Of a stretch of 64,000 nt of DNA, positions 39,232-48,588 are shown one piece after another. The DNA is taken from the NCBI GenBank assembly GCA_946122785.1, contig CAMGYJ010000010.1, forward strand, positions 48,505,134 to 48,569,133, read 5' to 3'. This stretch comes from Linum tenue. Lineage: Eukaryota > Streptophyta > Magnoliopsida > Malpighiales > Linaceae. The notes beneath the pieces are model-generated. The model worked only from the letters and a program-made list of their open reading frames with translations, searched no databases and had not been told where the DNA came from. How positions within the stretch are numbered: the first letter of the stretch is position 1; each line of letters opens with the position of its first letter. The position numbers were made by a program, and so were the translations under genes.

Positions 39232-40038
39232 CTTTTCTTTAACTACGGATCTTTCAAATAGTTAGACTCAAATATCCATTTTGTTATCACTATTTTTATA
39301 AAAAAAAAAGTGTTTCCATTCGTTTTATCGTGAAAAGTAAAATTTTGCGCGTATTTTTCTCAAATAACATGTAAGATTGTGTAGCAAGTATGGGGTATTG
39401 AGGTACCCTCCCCCGCACCCCCATTTGCATCACTAGCTGCGTATGAGAACATGTTGTGGCGGATCGATCCATATGCTTGTATATTATTTGAAAATGATAA
39501 AACAATTAGTTGAATACAATTAGTAGAATTAGTTGAAAGATAAAGTCTCGCATTCATAGGTTGAAAGATGAGTCAATATAAGTCAAAATATAGGATAAAT
39601 AAAAACATATACTAAGACAAATCGAGTTATATAAGAAATCAGAAAGAAGGCGTGCAGGCAGGGTGAAAGTAGTAATAACCATGTCCTGTCTCACGCTCTA
39701 TGAATCACGGGTATTACCCTCCGCCCAACTCGCGATTTGAATCGGATAATATCGGAAATGACGTGTTGAAATTGTCATCACTAGCGCGGCCTTCACCTAT
39801 GGAACGAGGGTAAGTAGAGTAATATGGCTAAAGTTCTGAGGGGACATAACCCATCAGAACTTAGCAATATGACCCATTTTCGATTCCTTCAAAGCTCAGA
39901 GCCTGGCCAGCTACGTAAGTCCTAAAGTCCATGTTGTTTTGTTTCCTTCACTGTCCCATGCATATGGACGGTTACATGGATATGGAACTCAAAGAACGTA
40001 CCCGGCTGGCTAGCTTGCTGTATCTATCATCATTGTCT
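38431..40038. other. Gene-free block after array gene 9
   Basis: Colinear with 32768-34217. It has an extra insert of about 110 bp near 38478-38570, an (AAT)n run at about 39202-39230 and the same MITE remnants as the earlier block. No gene. Confidence 0.6.
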
Positions 40039-40204
40039 GAACCGCCTATATATATATATATAGCTTTGCATTCATCTGCACGCCCGGTTCCTCGGTAGAC
40101 TGATTCCTTCACTCTCCCTTCGTGAACAAAACAACGCGAGCGAATCCGACTTGCCTGTGCGGGCCAAGCTCTGTACAGGCTCTCGTGATTCTCGACCTAC
40201 TGAT
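40039..40204 (+). promoter_or_regulatory. Conserved upstream module of array gene 10, separated by an insertion
   Basis: GAACCGCC at 40039-40046 with all later boxes, ending CTCGACCTACTGAT. In the sister gene at 46410 the same boxes run straight into GAATGAAAGTTGATATATA. Here about 585 bp come between (40205-40788), so the module is 872 bp from the ATG instead of about 265-280. Confidence 0.7.
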
Positions 40205-40788
40205 CAAAGTCTCTGTTTTCCGAACCGCAGCGGAGGCTGAATCGGAAAAGTTAGTGTTTCACGGTTTAGTGATTAACCGTTACAAAATTATTGGTTAACC
40301 GTTGATAGAAATGTTTACTATATATAACATACAAGACAGACTTGTATATTACACTAATTTTAAAAATGAAGTTATCATTTATCATAAATAATTTCGAATT
40401 CATATCATTACCAAAATATCTAATAAATTATTAGGCATCTTACAAAGAAAATCATAATTTTTTTAATCCAAGTTAAAAATTACGTTGCCATCGGTAGTGG
40501 ACCACGTAAGGTCGATAACAAGGTTGAAAAATGAGAAGAGGAAGCAGATATAAAATTAATAATTATGTTTTGATGGTCTTAGTTTATGTTAATTAAAGTA
40601 ATTTTAAAAAATTTTATGGTTAAAATAGTGTACCAGTTAAATCGTGGTGGTTTATCTAGTTTTATGTCGAACCGTGAAAAACCGTTTGGTCCATCAATTA
40701 CCGTCCAAGCAATGAATCAGGCCGTTATCGTAACTGGTTTTGTGGTTCTACTGGCCAACTCGTTGATTCGGTTCGGTTCTTGTAACAA
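40205..40788. mobile_element. Insertion of unknown class between promoter and TATA
   Basis: About 584 bp between ACTGAT and GATGAAAGTT. It contains CCGAACCG near the left end and its complement CGGTTCGG near the right end, and many TTAACCG motifs. A TGAT target duplication is possible but weak. A similar TTAACCG-rich stretch lies at about 47200-47700. No coding potential. Confidence 0.5.
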
Positions 40789-40910
40789 TGATGAAAGTTT
40801 ATATATATATGTATATATATAAAAGGCAATAAACAAGCTGATCCCTTAACGCATAATCCATCCATCCATGAAACACCTCCATCCCAACAAAAAGAAAAGC
40901 AAAAGAGAAG

Positions 40911-41330
40911 ATGGAGACAACCCTTCTGCTAGCAATTTGTACCATGTTTTTCTGCCTCCTGCAGGTTATAAGCTGCATTGATGATCCATTATGCGCAGGA
41001 GGTGACAGCACGGGGAGGTGCAGCCCAGATCCGCTCCCCGAGCCGTCCGCCGTCCTTCAAGCTTCCATATTCGGCGATTTCAGGGAAAATCAATTTCGAG
41101 ACGGCAACATTACGGGTTGCTACGTTAGAGATTTCTATGGTGTAGATGTTACTAAGTACCACGCGTACGCCAATTTCAATTGCGACGACGCGCCTAGCGA
41201 CGAGTGCCGCGACTGTTAACAAAAGGGCTTTGCCCGCCTGCAAGATGGGTGCGAAGGCCGAGCCGGAGGAACTGTCTTGTTGGACAAATGTTGTGTGAGG
41301 TATGAGACGGCTTACGACTTCTGCACCTAG
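40911..41330 (+). pseudogene. DUF26-like array gene 10, nonsense mutation
   Basis: The frame starts METTLLLAICTMFF and runs through the signal peptide, CIDDPLC, GRC, GNITGC and the C-X7-C-X2-C core. A TAA at 41217-41219 comes right after the last Cys of the core. The sister gene at 46410 has TGTTACGAAAAG where this has TGTTAACAAAAG. After the stop the same frame stays open to the normal end (GCEGRAGG, KCCVRYETAYDFC, TAG at 41328-41330), so this one codon is the only lesion. AATAAA at 41537-41542 is still present. Confidence 0.88.
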
Positions 41331-42095
41331 CTAGCTAGTTAGGTTTGGTTTGCTCATCCTGCACCAATTTTCGTCGCGAAAAGCGTTTTTTTGTGACGGA
41401 TTTCAGTCTTTCTGCGACGAATTAGTTTGTCGCTAAAAAAAAAGTGAAGTTTCCTGTAGTGTTATAAGAGTCTTTTGTGCTACGATCCAATCGAGTAGAG
41501 TGCTCAATGTGTTGAAAGTATGTTGCGTACTCGATGAATAAAGGGTTCTTTCTTTTCTTAACGAATGGTTTATGTAGTATTCAATGGCATGCAAGATCCG
41601 ACGATCGAGTCGAGACGATGTAAAACTCCTATACAAAATACCTTATTACTGAATTTGTTCACAAACATTTTGAGTTGCATATTAAAAATTTTATGCAGTG
41701 AGTGACTACAAGTTTTAGCCACAAAAACAGAAGGTTTAGCCATAAACTTCACTTTTAAAGTTCGTCCGGCAAAATTTATGTTGCGGAGCTAAACTTTATA
41801 TTTCTTGTATAAGTTCTGTTAATTGGTGGAAAAAAAATTTGATAAGTCTCTCATGCTCACAACAAAATATCGATGTAGCAACTGAACTTAGTCTTTAGCT
41901 ACCGAAGTTAGAAGTCTTGAGCAGCCCGAAATAATATCATCAAGAGATTACTTTAAGAAGCGCGGTTGGCTAGAACGTCATTGGTAAAATGTTTTCCCTT
42001 ATCCCTCAGGATATATTCTAATTGAAAGAACCGGACAAACCGATGTTGTAGTGAAGTGTTCACATCATATCAACTTTCTTTATGCATCATTGGCT
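41331..42095. other. Gene-free stretch after array gene 10
   Basis: 3' flank of gene 10 with a short insertion at about 41361-41460 whose right end (TTTCCTGTAGTG) reads CACTACAGGAAA in reverse, as in CACTA-type ends. 41690-41960 is related to 45370-45590. No gene. Confidence 0.5.
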
Positions 42096-42245
42096 GAACC
42101 GCCTTCTTTGTATTCATCTGCATGCCCCGTTCCTCGGTAGACTGATTCTCTCAAGTACTCTCCTTCGAACAAAACAGCGCCAGCGAATCCAACTTGCCTG
42201 TGCGGGCCAAGCTCGATCTGTACAGGCTCTCGTGATTCTCGACTT
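42096..42245 (+). promoter_or_regulatory. Second orphan upstream module
   Basis: GAACCGCC at 42096-42103, TTCATCTGCATGCCC, TTCCTCGGTAGACTGATTC, then GGGCCAAGCTC and TCTCGTGATTCTCGAC. No array gene follows; sequence changes at about 42243 to a stretch also found at 47513 (ACGATTGACACTAAGAGAAG), and the next module starts at 42693. Confidence 0.7.
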
Positions 42246-42353
42246 GTTTGTTACGATTGACACTAAGAGAAGTAAGCGAACAAATGAAGGAGAAGAGAGA
42301 CCAACGCGAATTGGACACCATCTGAAATAAATCTCCACCGTGTAAGAATAACC

Positions 42354-42452
42354 TAGCAAAATTCTTTACCAAGCCTCTACCTCCAACACCATTCAGCTCA
42401 CTCAGTCTCCAAACTCGGTGTCCACAATCTGTGCCCACCATATCAGAGAAAA
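42354..42452 (+). pseudogene. Relic of a copia pol 3' end
   Basis: Translation reads LAKFFTKPLPPTPFSS, and with one frameshift the KLGVHNLCPP end of a copia RNase H region (compare LADLFTKPLS and KLGVRNLCPPACGG of the element at 26024). The more decayed equivalents at about 2715-2800, 24615-24685 and 35325-35395 are part of the duplicated upstream block. Confidence 0.7.
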
Positions 42453-42692
42453 ATATCAATTTTTAATGCAGGCTAACATACCTTGTCATGTAGTGGCCAA
42501 AATTCTTGCCTATTCAAACTAAGAGACGAACAAGATGAAATCAAATTAAACTAAGAGTGAGATGAAACCAACTCTATGCATATTTAAACTAATAGATAGA
42601 CTGAAACCAAACAATTAGGTCTAGGGTTTTCAGCCAACTTTTTGGTGTTATTGTCAATATGGTAATAATTCATCATCTATGCATCATTGTCT

Positions 42693-42842
42693 GAACCGCC
42701 TTCTCTACATTCATCTCCGCGCCAACTTCTTGAGCAGACTGATTCTTCCACTCTCTTCTCGTTCGGTCTTAAACAATGCGAAACCAACCCTGTAGCCTCT
42801 CGATATCGTGAATCTCGAGCCGCTGAAGTCGATTATATAACG
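42693..42842 (+). promoter_or_regulatory. Conserved upstream module of array gene 11
   Basis: GAACCGCC at 42693-42700, TTCATCTCCGCGCC, TTCTTGAGCAGACTGATTC, CACTCTC, and GATTATATAACGAG near 42834. From CTTGAGCAG on it is the same as the sequence before gene 3. Confidence 0.68.
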
Positions 42843-42945
42843 AGATCAACAAGATCCCACAACCCATCCATCAAACACTTCCATCCCAACAAAAAACAAA
42901 AAAAAAACAAAAAAGACAAGTGTACGTGGGAGTACTGAAGAATCA

Positions 42946-43401
42946 ATGGCGAGGATGTCAGCAGTAGTAACGGTTACTACCCTTCTGCTAGCAATTTGCA
43001 CCATATTTTGTTCGCTGCCGGTGATGATCAGCTGCTATGATGCTCAACTATGCGAAGGAAGTGACAGCACAGGGTGGTGCAGCCTGGATTCGTTCCCTGC
43101 GCCGTCAGCTGAGCGTCAAAGTTCCATATTCGATGGCTTTTCGGCAACTGACTTTCAAGCCGGCAACATCACGGGTTGCTTCACGAGGGGTTTTGTGGCC
43201 GACGATGGTAGCCGGCTCGTAGTGCAAGCCTATTTTAATTGCGACGGCACGCCTAGCGGCGACTGCAGTGACTGTTTCAGAAGAGGCTTCACCCGCCTGG
43301 AAGACGGGTGCCAAGGCCGAGCTGGAGGAACTGTCTTTTTAGGGAACTGTTGTGTAAGGTACGAGACAGCTTACGACATTTGCCACCTAGTACGTAACTA
43401 A
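42946..43401 (+). CDS. Secreted cysteine-rich protein, divergent DUF26/Gnk2-like (array gene 11)
   Basis: 151 residues, identical in protein sequence to array gene 3 at 12509; flanking DNA is also almost the same. Signal peptide about 30 residues, CYDAQLC, GWC, GNITGC, C-X7-C-X2-C (CDGTPSGDCSDC), GCQGRAGG, CCVRYETAYDIC, tail HLVRN. Unlike its twin it keeps the complete upstream module. AATAAA at 43601-43606 lies 20 bp before a Helitron. Confidence 0.83.
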   Translation: MARMSAVVTVTTLLLAICTIFCSLPVMISCYDAQLCEGSDSTGWCSLDSFPAPSAERQSSIFDGFSATDFQAGNITGCFTRGFVADDGSRLVVQAYFNCDGTPSGDCSDCFRRGFTRLEDGCQGRAGGTVFLGNCCVRYETAYDICHLVRN

Positions 43402-43625
43402 TGAGCTATGGTAATCGATGATGGTTGGCTCATCATGGAGCATCGTGGATCCTATAGACTATAGTTATGGTGATGAGAACTGATGACGTGTCATTTTGAA
43501 ATCGCTGGAATCGATCGTATAATTACTAAGTCGCATATGGTAGGTGGCTTTTTGTACTAGAGTATAGTCAATGTGTTGAAGGTTGTCTACGTACTCCATG
43601 AATAAAGAGGTTTCTCTTTCCGTTA

Positions 43626-45135
43626 CTAGAGTGTACCCCGGCCCGTTGGCCGGTTGCAATATGATGACATTAAATTTTTATCTTAATTCAATTTTGCATG
43701 AAATTTATTGAATTCCTTCATTAAATCTTTTGAATTGTAATTTAAATCCTCGATAATCATTTGGTTAATTATGAGAATTTATTCTCATAGCTTCATATGG
43801 AATATGCAACTTTAAAAAACAACAACAGATTTCCAATATTTCTACAATAATTTATTCATCTCCATCAAGCATGTATTCGATCTCATCTGTAGAAAGCTGT
43901 AAATTTTGGATAAATTTAACTCCTTTCTATGGTTGAAAAGGATATCAACGCTCAATAATTTTCAATTTTTCAATTTATCACCAATGTTTATACCATCAGA
44001 AAGCTTATTTTATGCTTTAGATAGAGACTAATAAGAATCATTTACACCTCCTTGTGATATAAAAATGACTCTCTTTGTTCCTAAACCACACGTAACATAG
44101 ACATACATTATATTGTAAGATATATACAATTAGGACTTTGCTACAGTGACTTGTAAGACACCATGACTTGGAGAAAATTATCTACCTCTTTCACTGAGCG
44201 GTCGACCACTTTCTAAGAAATGGGTATACTACTTCCACCGAGCGGCCCACCGCTTACAACAACTCGTCGACTTGGTGAACCATTATAATGACATAATCAT
44301 ATATAATTAGAATAGTTCAATATTAATGGATATTAAAATTAGTACAAAGGATTGAGCATAGATGAGAAGTGGGTGATTGTACTCTGATAGATTTGGAAAA
44401 TGTTCTGCATATGTATGTCTTATACTTGACTTACTCTATAGAAACCTTCATCTTTCCTTCAAAGTCTAAGTTTGTTTATTTTTATCCTGTAGTTGTTTTT
44501 AAGTTACGGAACCTGCAAGTCACCATAGGCATACCCACATAATTATACTAATAAAAATATTTGTACTTAAATTCTAACTTTTTAAGATCAATTTGGAGCG
44601 ATATTTTGTTTTTTGAAAGATTCTCCTCATGATAGGTATAGAATTGTCAGGAATAATTGTTATTGATTCTCCACATGATATATTTATTCAAGGTATTAAA
44701 TTGTCAGGAATAATTGCTAATAACAATATGAAAATTAATATGCACACCATTGAATCTAATATTATTGTCACAGTTAGATTAACTATCCAGCCCTAATAAT
44801 GTACGGTTGTGATTATATTCGTGAATATTCTATTTAATTATGTAAAGCCACTCGCCCTTCTCCAGTTGCTTCCCTTCAAGCTGTCTCCTGCGGCGGTTTT
44901 ATACATGTATTTTTTTATACTTTTTTATAGCTTTGTTCATCTCTTGCTTAATGAATAAAATAAGGCCCACAAATGGTACATAAACAAAGGAAAAACAGCC
45001 CACACAAATAGCCCACGTATTCAAATTTAGTTAATTGTGAAAAGTCAAAGTCACCCTTACTTACTCTGCGCAGAGAGCAGGGAAAAAGGAATGGAGTGGG
45101 GTGCTAGGGAGAACCTCCTTATATTGATTGGAGGA
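43626..45135 (-). mobile_element. Non-autonomous Helitron
   Basis: 1,510 bp. On the minus strand it starts TCCTCCAATC (45135), ends CTCTAG (CTRR type, 43626) and has a perfect hairpin CCGGCC-AACG-GGCCGG (43638-43653) 12 bases before the 3' end. It lies between A and T with no target duplication. The twin locus at 13541-13549 reads GTTATAATTAT without the insert, which gives the exact borders. No Rep/helicase frame and no captured gene that I can recognise. Confidence 0.92.
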
Positions 45136-46145
45136 TAATTATACAGTATTATCATGGTTTAAGAAATTATATCGTCTCGGTCGGTCCGATCGGAAATACA
45201 GGATACAGGCCCCTAGATAATTAGACGTCACCAGAACGCTTCTACGTAAAATCGCAGTTTTTATAACTAATGTAGTTAAAACCGCACTTTAAAGTTTTCG
45301 CTTATGGTTTTACGCTTCTAGATCACCAAAATGCTTTTACGAAGAAACACGCTTTTGACTACATTAAGAATGACTACAAGTTTTAGCCACTTTTAAAGTT
45401 CGTCCGGCAAAATTTATGTAGCGGAGCTAATAAACTTAATATTTCTTATATAAGTTCTGCTAATTGGTGACAAAAAATGACAGTCTCATTCTCACAACAA
45501 AACATCGATGTAGCAACTGAACTTAGTCTTTAGCTACGAAAGTTAGAACTCTTTGAGCAATGCAAAATAATACCTTAAGACCGTTGGCTAGAACCTTAGA
45601 TGTCAACTTATAAAATTATCCGGCATATGAACTTACGGTCCGAATTTTAATAGTGACGGCAATTGTGCGGATAGGGCGGGTAACTTAATACTCATATTCG
45701 CGTCGTACCAAGCGCGGACAAATCGGGTAAGAGTTGTACGTAGGGTTTGCAATTTGAACCAATCCTATTGGGTATTATTTGCCCCGCCTTGCCTCGTTTT
45801 TTACTCATTATATCTCAATTTCTTATAATGTATATTCATATTTTGACTTTTTTGACTTTTTTGAACTAATTAGAATTGATCTTTTAACTAGTTGGACTCA
45901 GTTACCCGCTATTCTATATATTTTCACTATTTTGATTCATAAAGTGTTTCCTTTCATTTTAACGTTAAAAAAAATTGCATATATTTTTTTCAAATAACAT
46001 ATAAAATTGAGTCGATATCCCTTATCCCTCATCAGTCCCTATCATATAAGGATATATTCTTACTGAAAGAACCGGCCAGACCGGACAAACCGTTGTCGTA
46101 GTTCAGTGTTCACATCATATCAACTATGTATATGCATCATTGGCT
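45136..46145. other. Gene-free stretch before array gene 12
   Basis: 45136-45367 is colinear with 13545-13768. 45370-45590 resembles 41690-41960. 45650-46010 is a fragment of the MITE family at 61332 (TAGTGACGGCAATTG at the left). No gene. Confidence 0.55.
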
Positions 46146-46330
46146 GAACCGCCTTCTTTATATTCATCTGCATGCCCCGTTCCTCGGTAGACTGATTCTC
46201 TCAAGTACTCTCCCTTTGTGAACAAAACAACGCGAGCGAATCCAACTTGCCTGTGCGGGCCAATTTCTGTATAGTCTCTCGTGATTCTCGACCTACTGAA
46301 TGAAAGTTGATATATATAATAATAAGGCAA
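46146..46330 (+). promoter_or_regulatory. Conserved upstream module and TATA of array gene 12
   Basis: GAACCGCC at 46146-46153, TTCATCTGCATGCCC, TTCCTCGGTAGACTGATTC, GATTCTCGACC and GATATATATAATAA near 46309. Confidence 0.7.
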
Positions 46331-46409
46331 TCAATACGTACAGAACTCTGAATTCATCCATCCATCCATCGAACACCTCCATCCCAACAAAAAGAAAAGA
46401 AAAAAGAGA

Positions 46410-46850
46410 ATGTTAGCACTAGTAGTAATGGTCAAAAACCTTCTGCTAGCAATTTGCACCATGTTTTGCTGCCTCCTGCAGGTTATAAGCAGCTTTGATG
46501 ATCCATTATGCGCAGGACCCGACAGCAGATCAGGGAGGTGCAGCGGAGATCCGCTCCCGGACCCGTCCGCCGTCCTTCAGGGTTCCATATTCGACGATTT
46601 CAGGGAAAATCAATTTCAAGACGGCAACGTTACGGGCTGCTTCGATAGAGATTTCTATGCCGAAGATGGTGCTTCGTTCCAAGTGTACGCCAATTTCAAT
46701 TGCGACGACGCGCCTAGCGACGAGTGCCGCGACTGTTACGAAAAGGGCTTCGCCCGCCTGAAAGACGGGTGCGTAGGCCGAGCCGGAGGAACTGTCTTGT
46801 TGGACAAATGTTGTGTGAGGTACGAGACCGCTTACGACCTCTGCAACTAG
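46410..46850 (+). CDS. Secreted cysteine-rich protein, divergent DUF26/Gnk2-like (array gene 12)
   Basis: 146 residues from MLALVVMVKNLLLAICTMFCC; signal peptide ends near VIS. As in gene 5 the signal-proximal Cys is Ser (SSFDDPLC). Then GRC, sequon and Cys GNVTGC, C-X7-C-X2-C (CDDAPSDECRDC), GCVGRAGG, KCCVRYETAYDLC. Intact sister of the nonsense pseudogene at 40911. Acidic, with many Asp. AATAAA at 46919-46924. Confidence 0.83.
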   Translation: MLALVVMVKNLLLAICTMFCCLLQVISSFDDPLCAGPDSRSGRCSGDPLPDPSAVLQGSIFDDFRENQFQDGNVTGCFDRDFYAEDGASFQVYANFNCDDAPSDECRDCYEKGFARLKDGCVGRAGGTVLLDKCCVRYETAYDLCN

Positions 46851-47991
46851 CTAGTCATTAGCCATTAGAGTGCTCAATGTGTTGAAGCTATGTTGTGTAA
46901 CTACGTACTTGCTCGATGAATAAAGGGGTTTTTCTGTTCTGTATCAACGTAATATTTAATGGCATATATGCAAGATCCGACGATCGAGTCGAGACGAGTT
47001 GAAATGCACTACAAAAAGAATGGGCGTTACGACGACGGTGGAAATAACCAGTCGTTAATTGTACAAAATCCGTCGACAATGGGTATTTTTTAACGACAGA
47101 CTAGGCCCCTTACTATATATAGACTTTAGCAGTAAAAGTGTTTTTGTAACGAGGGGAAATTTATAACCGGTCGTCAAAGTTTGGTGAGAGTAGTAGGGTT
47201 ATTAGCTACTTCGGTTCAATTACAATCGTAGCGGTTTATTGGGTTAATCGTTATACAATTTTTGTTTATCGTTAACCGTGTCGTTAATATTAGTAGGTTA
47301 TCGATTACTATGCCGGTTAACTGACTAACCATCTAACAATCAATTCGAAAAAATATTAAATCAACATAACCGGTCAGTAATCAAATGAACATAAGGGCTC
47401 CCTCATCTCTTTATTTTCAATTGTGCATTCTTATAGATTTTCTCACGCATATGTATATGTTCTTATTTTATGAAAGAAGTTAGTGGTGATTTAATTTGGG
47501 TTCAACTCGTTGTTACGATTGACACTAAGAGAAGAAAGCGAACAAATGAAGGAGAAGAGAGACCAATGCGTCGATCTTTTACCAATGCATCGATCTTTTA
47601 TTTCAATTCGGTTTATTAGTTACTGAAAGTCAATTCGGCCTATCAAACCGCTAATTTATGATCTTTTCGATATCATAACCATTAACCATCAGTTATCGGA
47701 TAATTTAACAATGTAACGCTAAATGTCTCGCCGGCTATCACCCCTAAGCGAGAGTGTCATCTGGTCGTTGAAAATGAACCTTTTGTAGTCTTATGAGCAA
47801 TGCCGGCGGGAACCCCGTCACTATAAGTGGACAAACAACTAAAACTCCCGTCGTTATTGATAAATATTACTTCGATCCCTCCAAAGTTCAGAGCCTGGCC
47901 AGCTACGTAAGTTCCTGTTGTCGACTACCTAGCCAAACATGTCCCACAGTTCAGTGTTTGCATCATACCAACTACGCGATCATCATTGGCT
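46851..47991. other. Gene-free stretch between array genes 12 and 13
   Basis: Contains a CACTACAAAAAGAA end at about 47006 (CACTA-like), TTAACCG-rich repeats (47200-47700) and a piece shared with 42245-42300. No gene. Confidence 0.5.
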
Positions 47992-48073
47992 GAACCGCCT
48001 TCTCTATATTCATCTGCTTGCCCACTTCCTCGATAGACTGATTCTTCCACTCTTCTTTGTATTAATTATATAA
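47992..48073 (+). promoter_or_regulatory. Conserved upstream module and TATA of array gene 13
   Basis: GAACCGCC at 47992-47999, TTCATCTGCTTGCC, TTCCTCGATAGACTGATTC; the part before the TATA is shortened, with TATATAA already at 48067-48073. Core to ATG 159 bp, the shortest complete spacing. Confidence 0.66.
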
Positions 48074-48150
48074 CGAGATCAATACATGATCCCTGAATTC
48101 ATTTACTCCAACCTAACTTACAGAAAGAGAAGAGGGACTCAAGAATATTA

Positions 48151-48588
48151 ATGGCGAGAAGATTATCAGCAGCAGTAGTAATGGTTACAACCCTTGTGCC
48201 AGCAATTTGCCTCCTGCTGCGGGTTGTAAGCTGCTTCGATACAACGTTATGCGCAGGAGCTGACAGCACGGGGAGGTGCAGCCCGGATCCGTTCCCTACG
48301 GGGACAGCTGTGATTCAACATTTTATACTCACTGATTTTTCGGAAAGGAACTTCCGAGCGGGCAACGTCACGGGCTGCTTCTCGAGCTCCGATTATCGGG
48401 ACCAACATGGTAGTGTGATCCATGCGCACGCCTCTTTCACTTGCGACGGCGCGCCCAGCGAGGCGTGCCGTGACTGTTTCCGACGAGGCTTGGACCGCAT
48501 GGAACAAGGGTGCGAGGCCATGGCTGGAGGGACTGTCTGGCTCGACAACTGCTGTTTTAGGTACGAGACAGCTTACGACATCTGCTGA
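48151..48588 (+). CDS. Secreted cysteine-rich protein, divergent DUF26/Gnk2-like (array gene 13)
   Basis: 145 residues, last gene of the array. Signal peptide MARRLSAAVVMVTTLVPAIC to about VVSC. Then CFDTTLC, GRC, sequon and Cys GNVTGC, C-X7-C-X2-C (CDGAPSEACRDC), GCEAMAGG (the usual GRAGG is changed), NCCFRYETAYDIC, ending at the last Cys with TGA. A CACCTAGCTAG sequence just after the stop matches the coding end and stop of the paralogs, so the TGA is a late, slightly early stop. AATAAA at 48923-48928. Confidence 0.82.
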   Translation: MARRLSAAVVMVTTLVPAICLLLRVVSCFDTTLCAGADSTGRCSPDPFPTGTAVIQHFILTDFSERNFRAGNVTGCFSSSDYRDQHGSVIHAHASFTCDGAPSEACRDCFRRGLDRMEQGCEAMAGGTVWLDNCCFRYETAYDIC

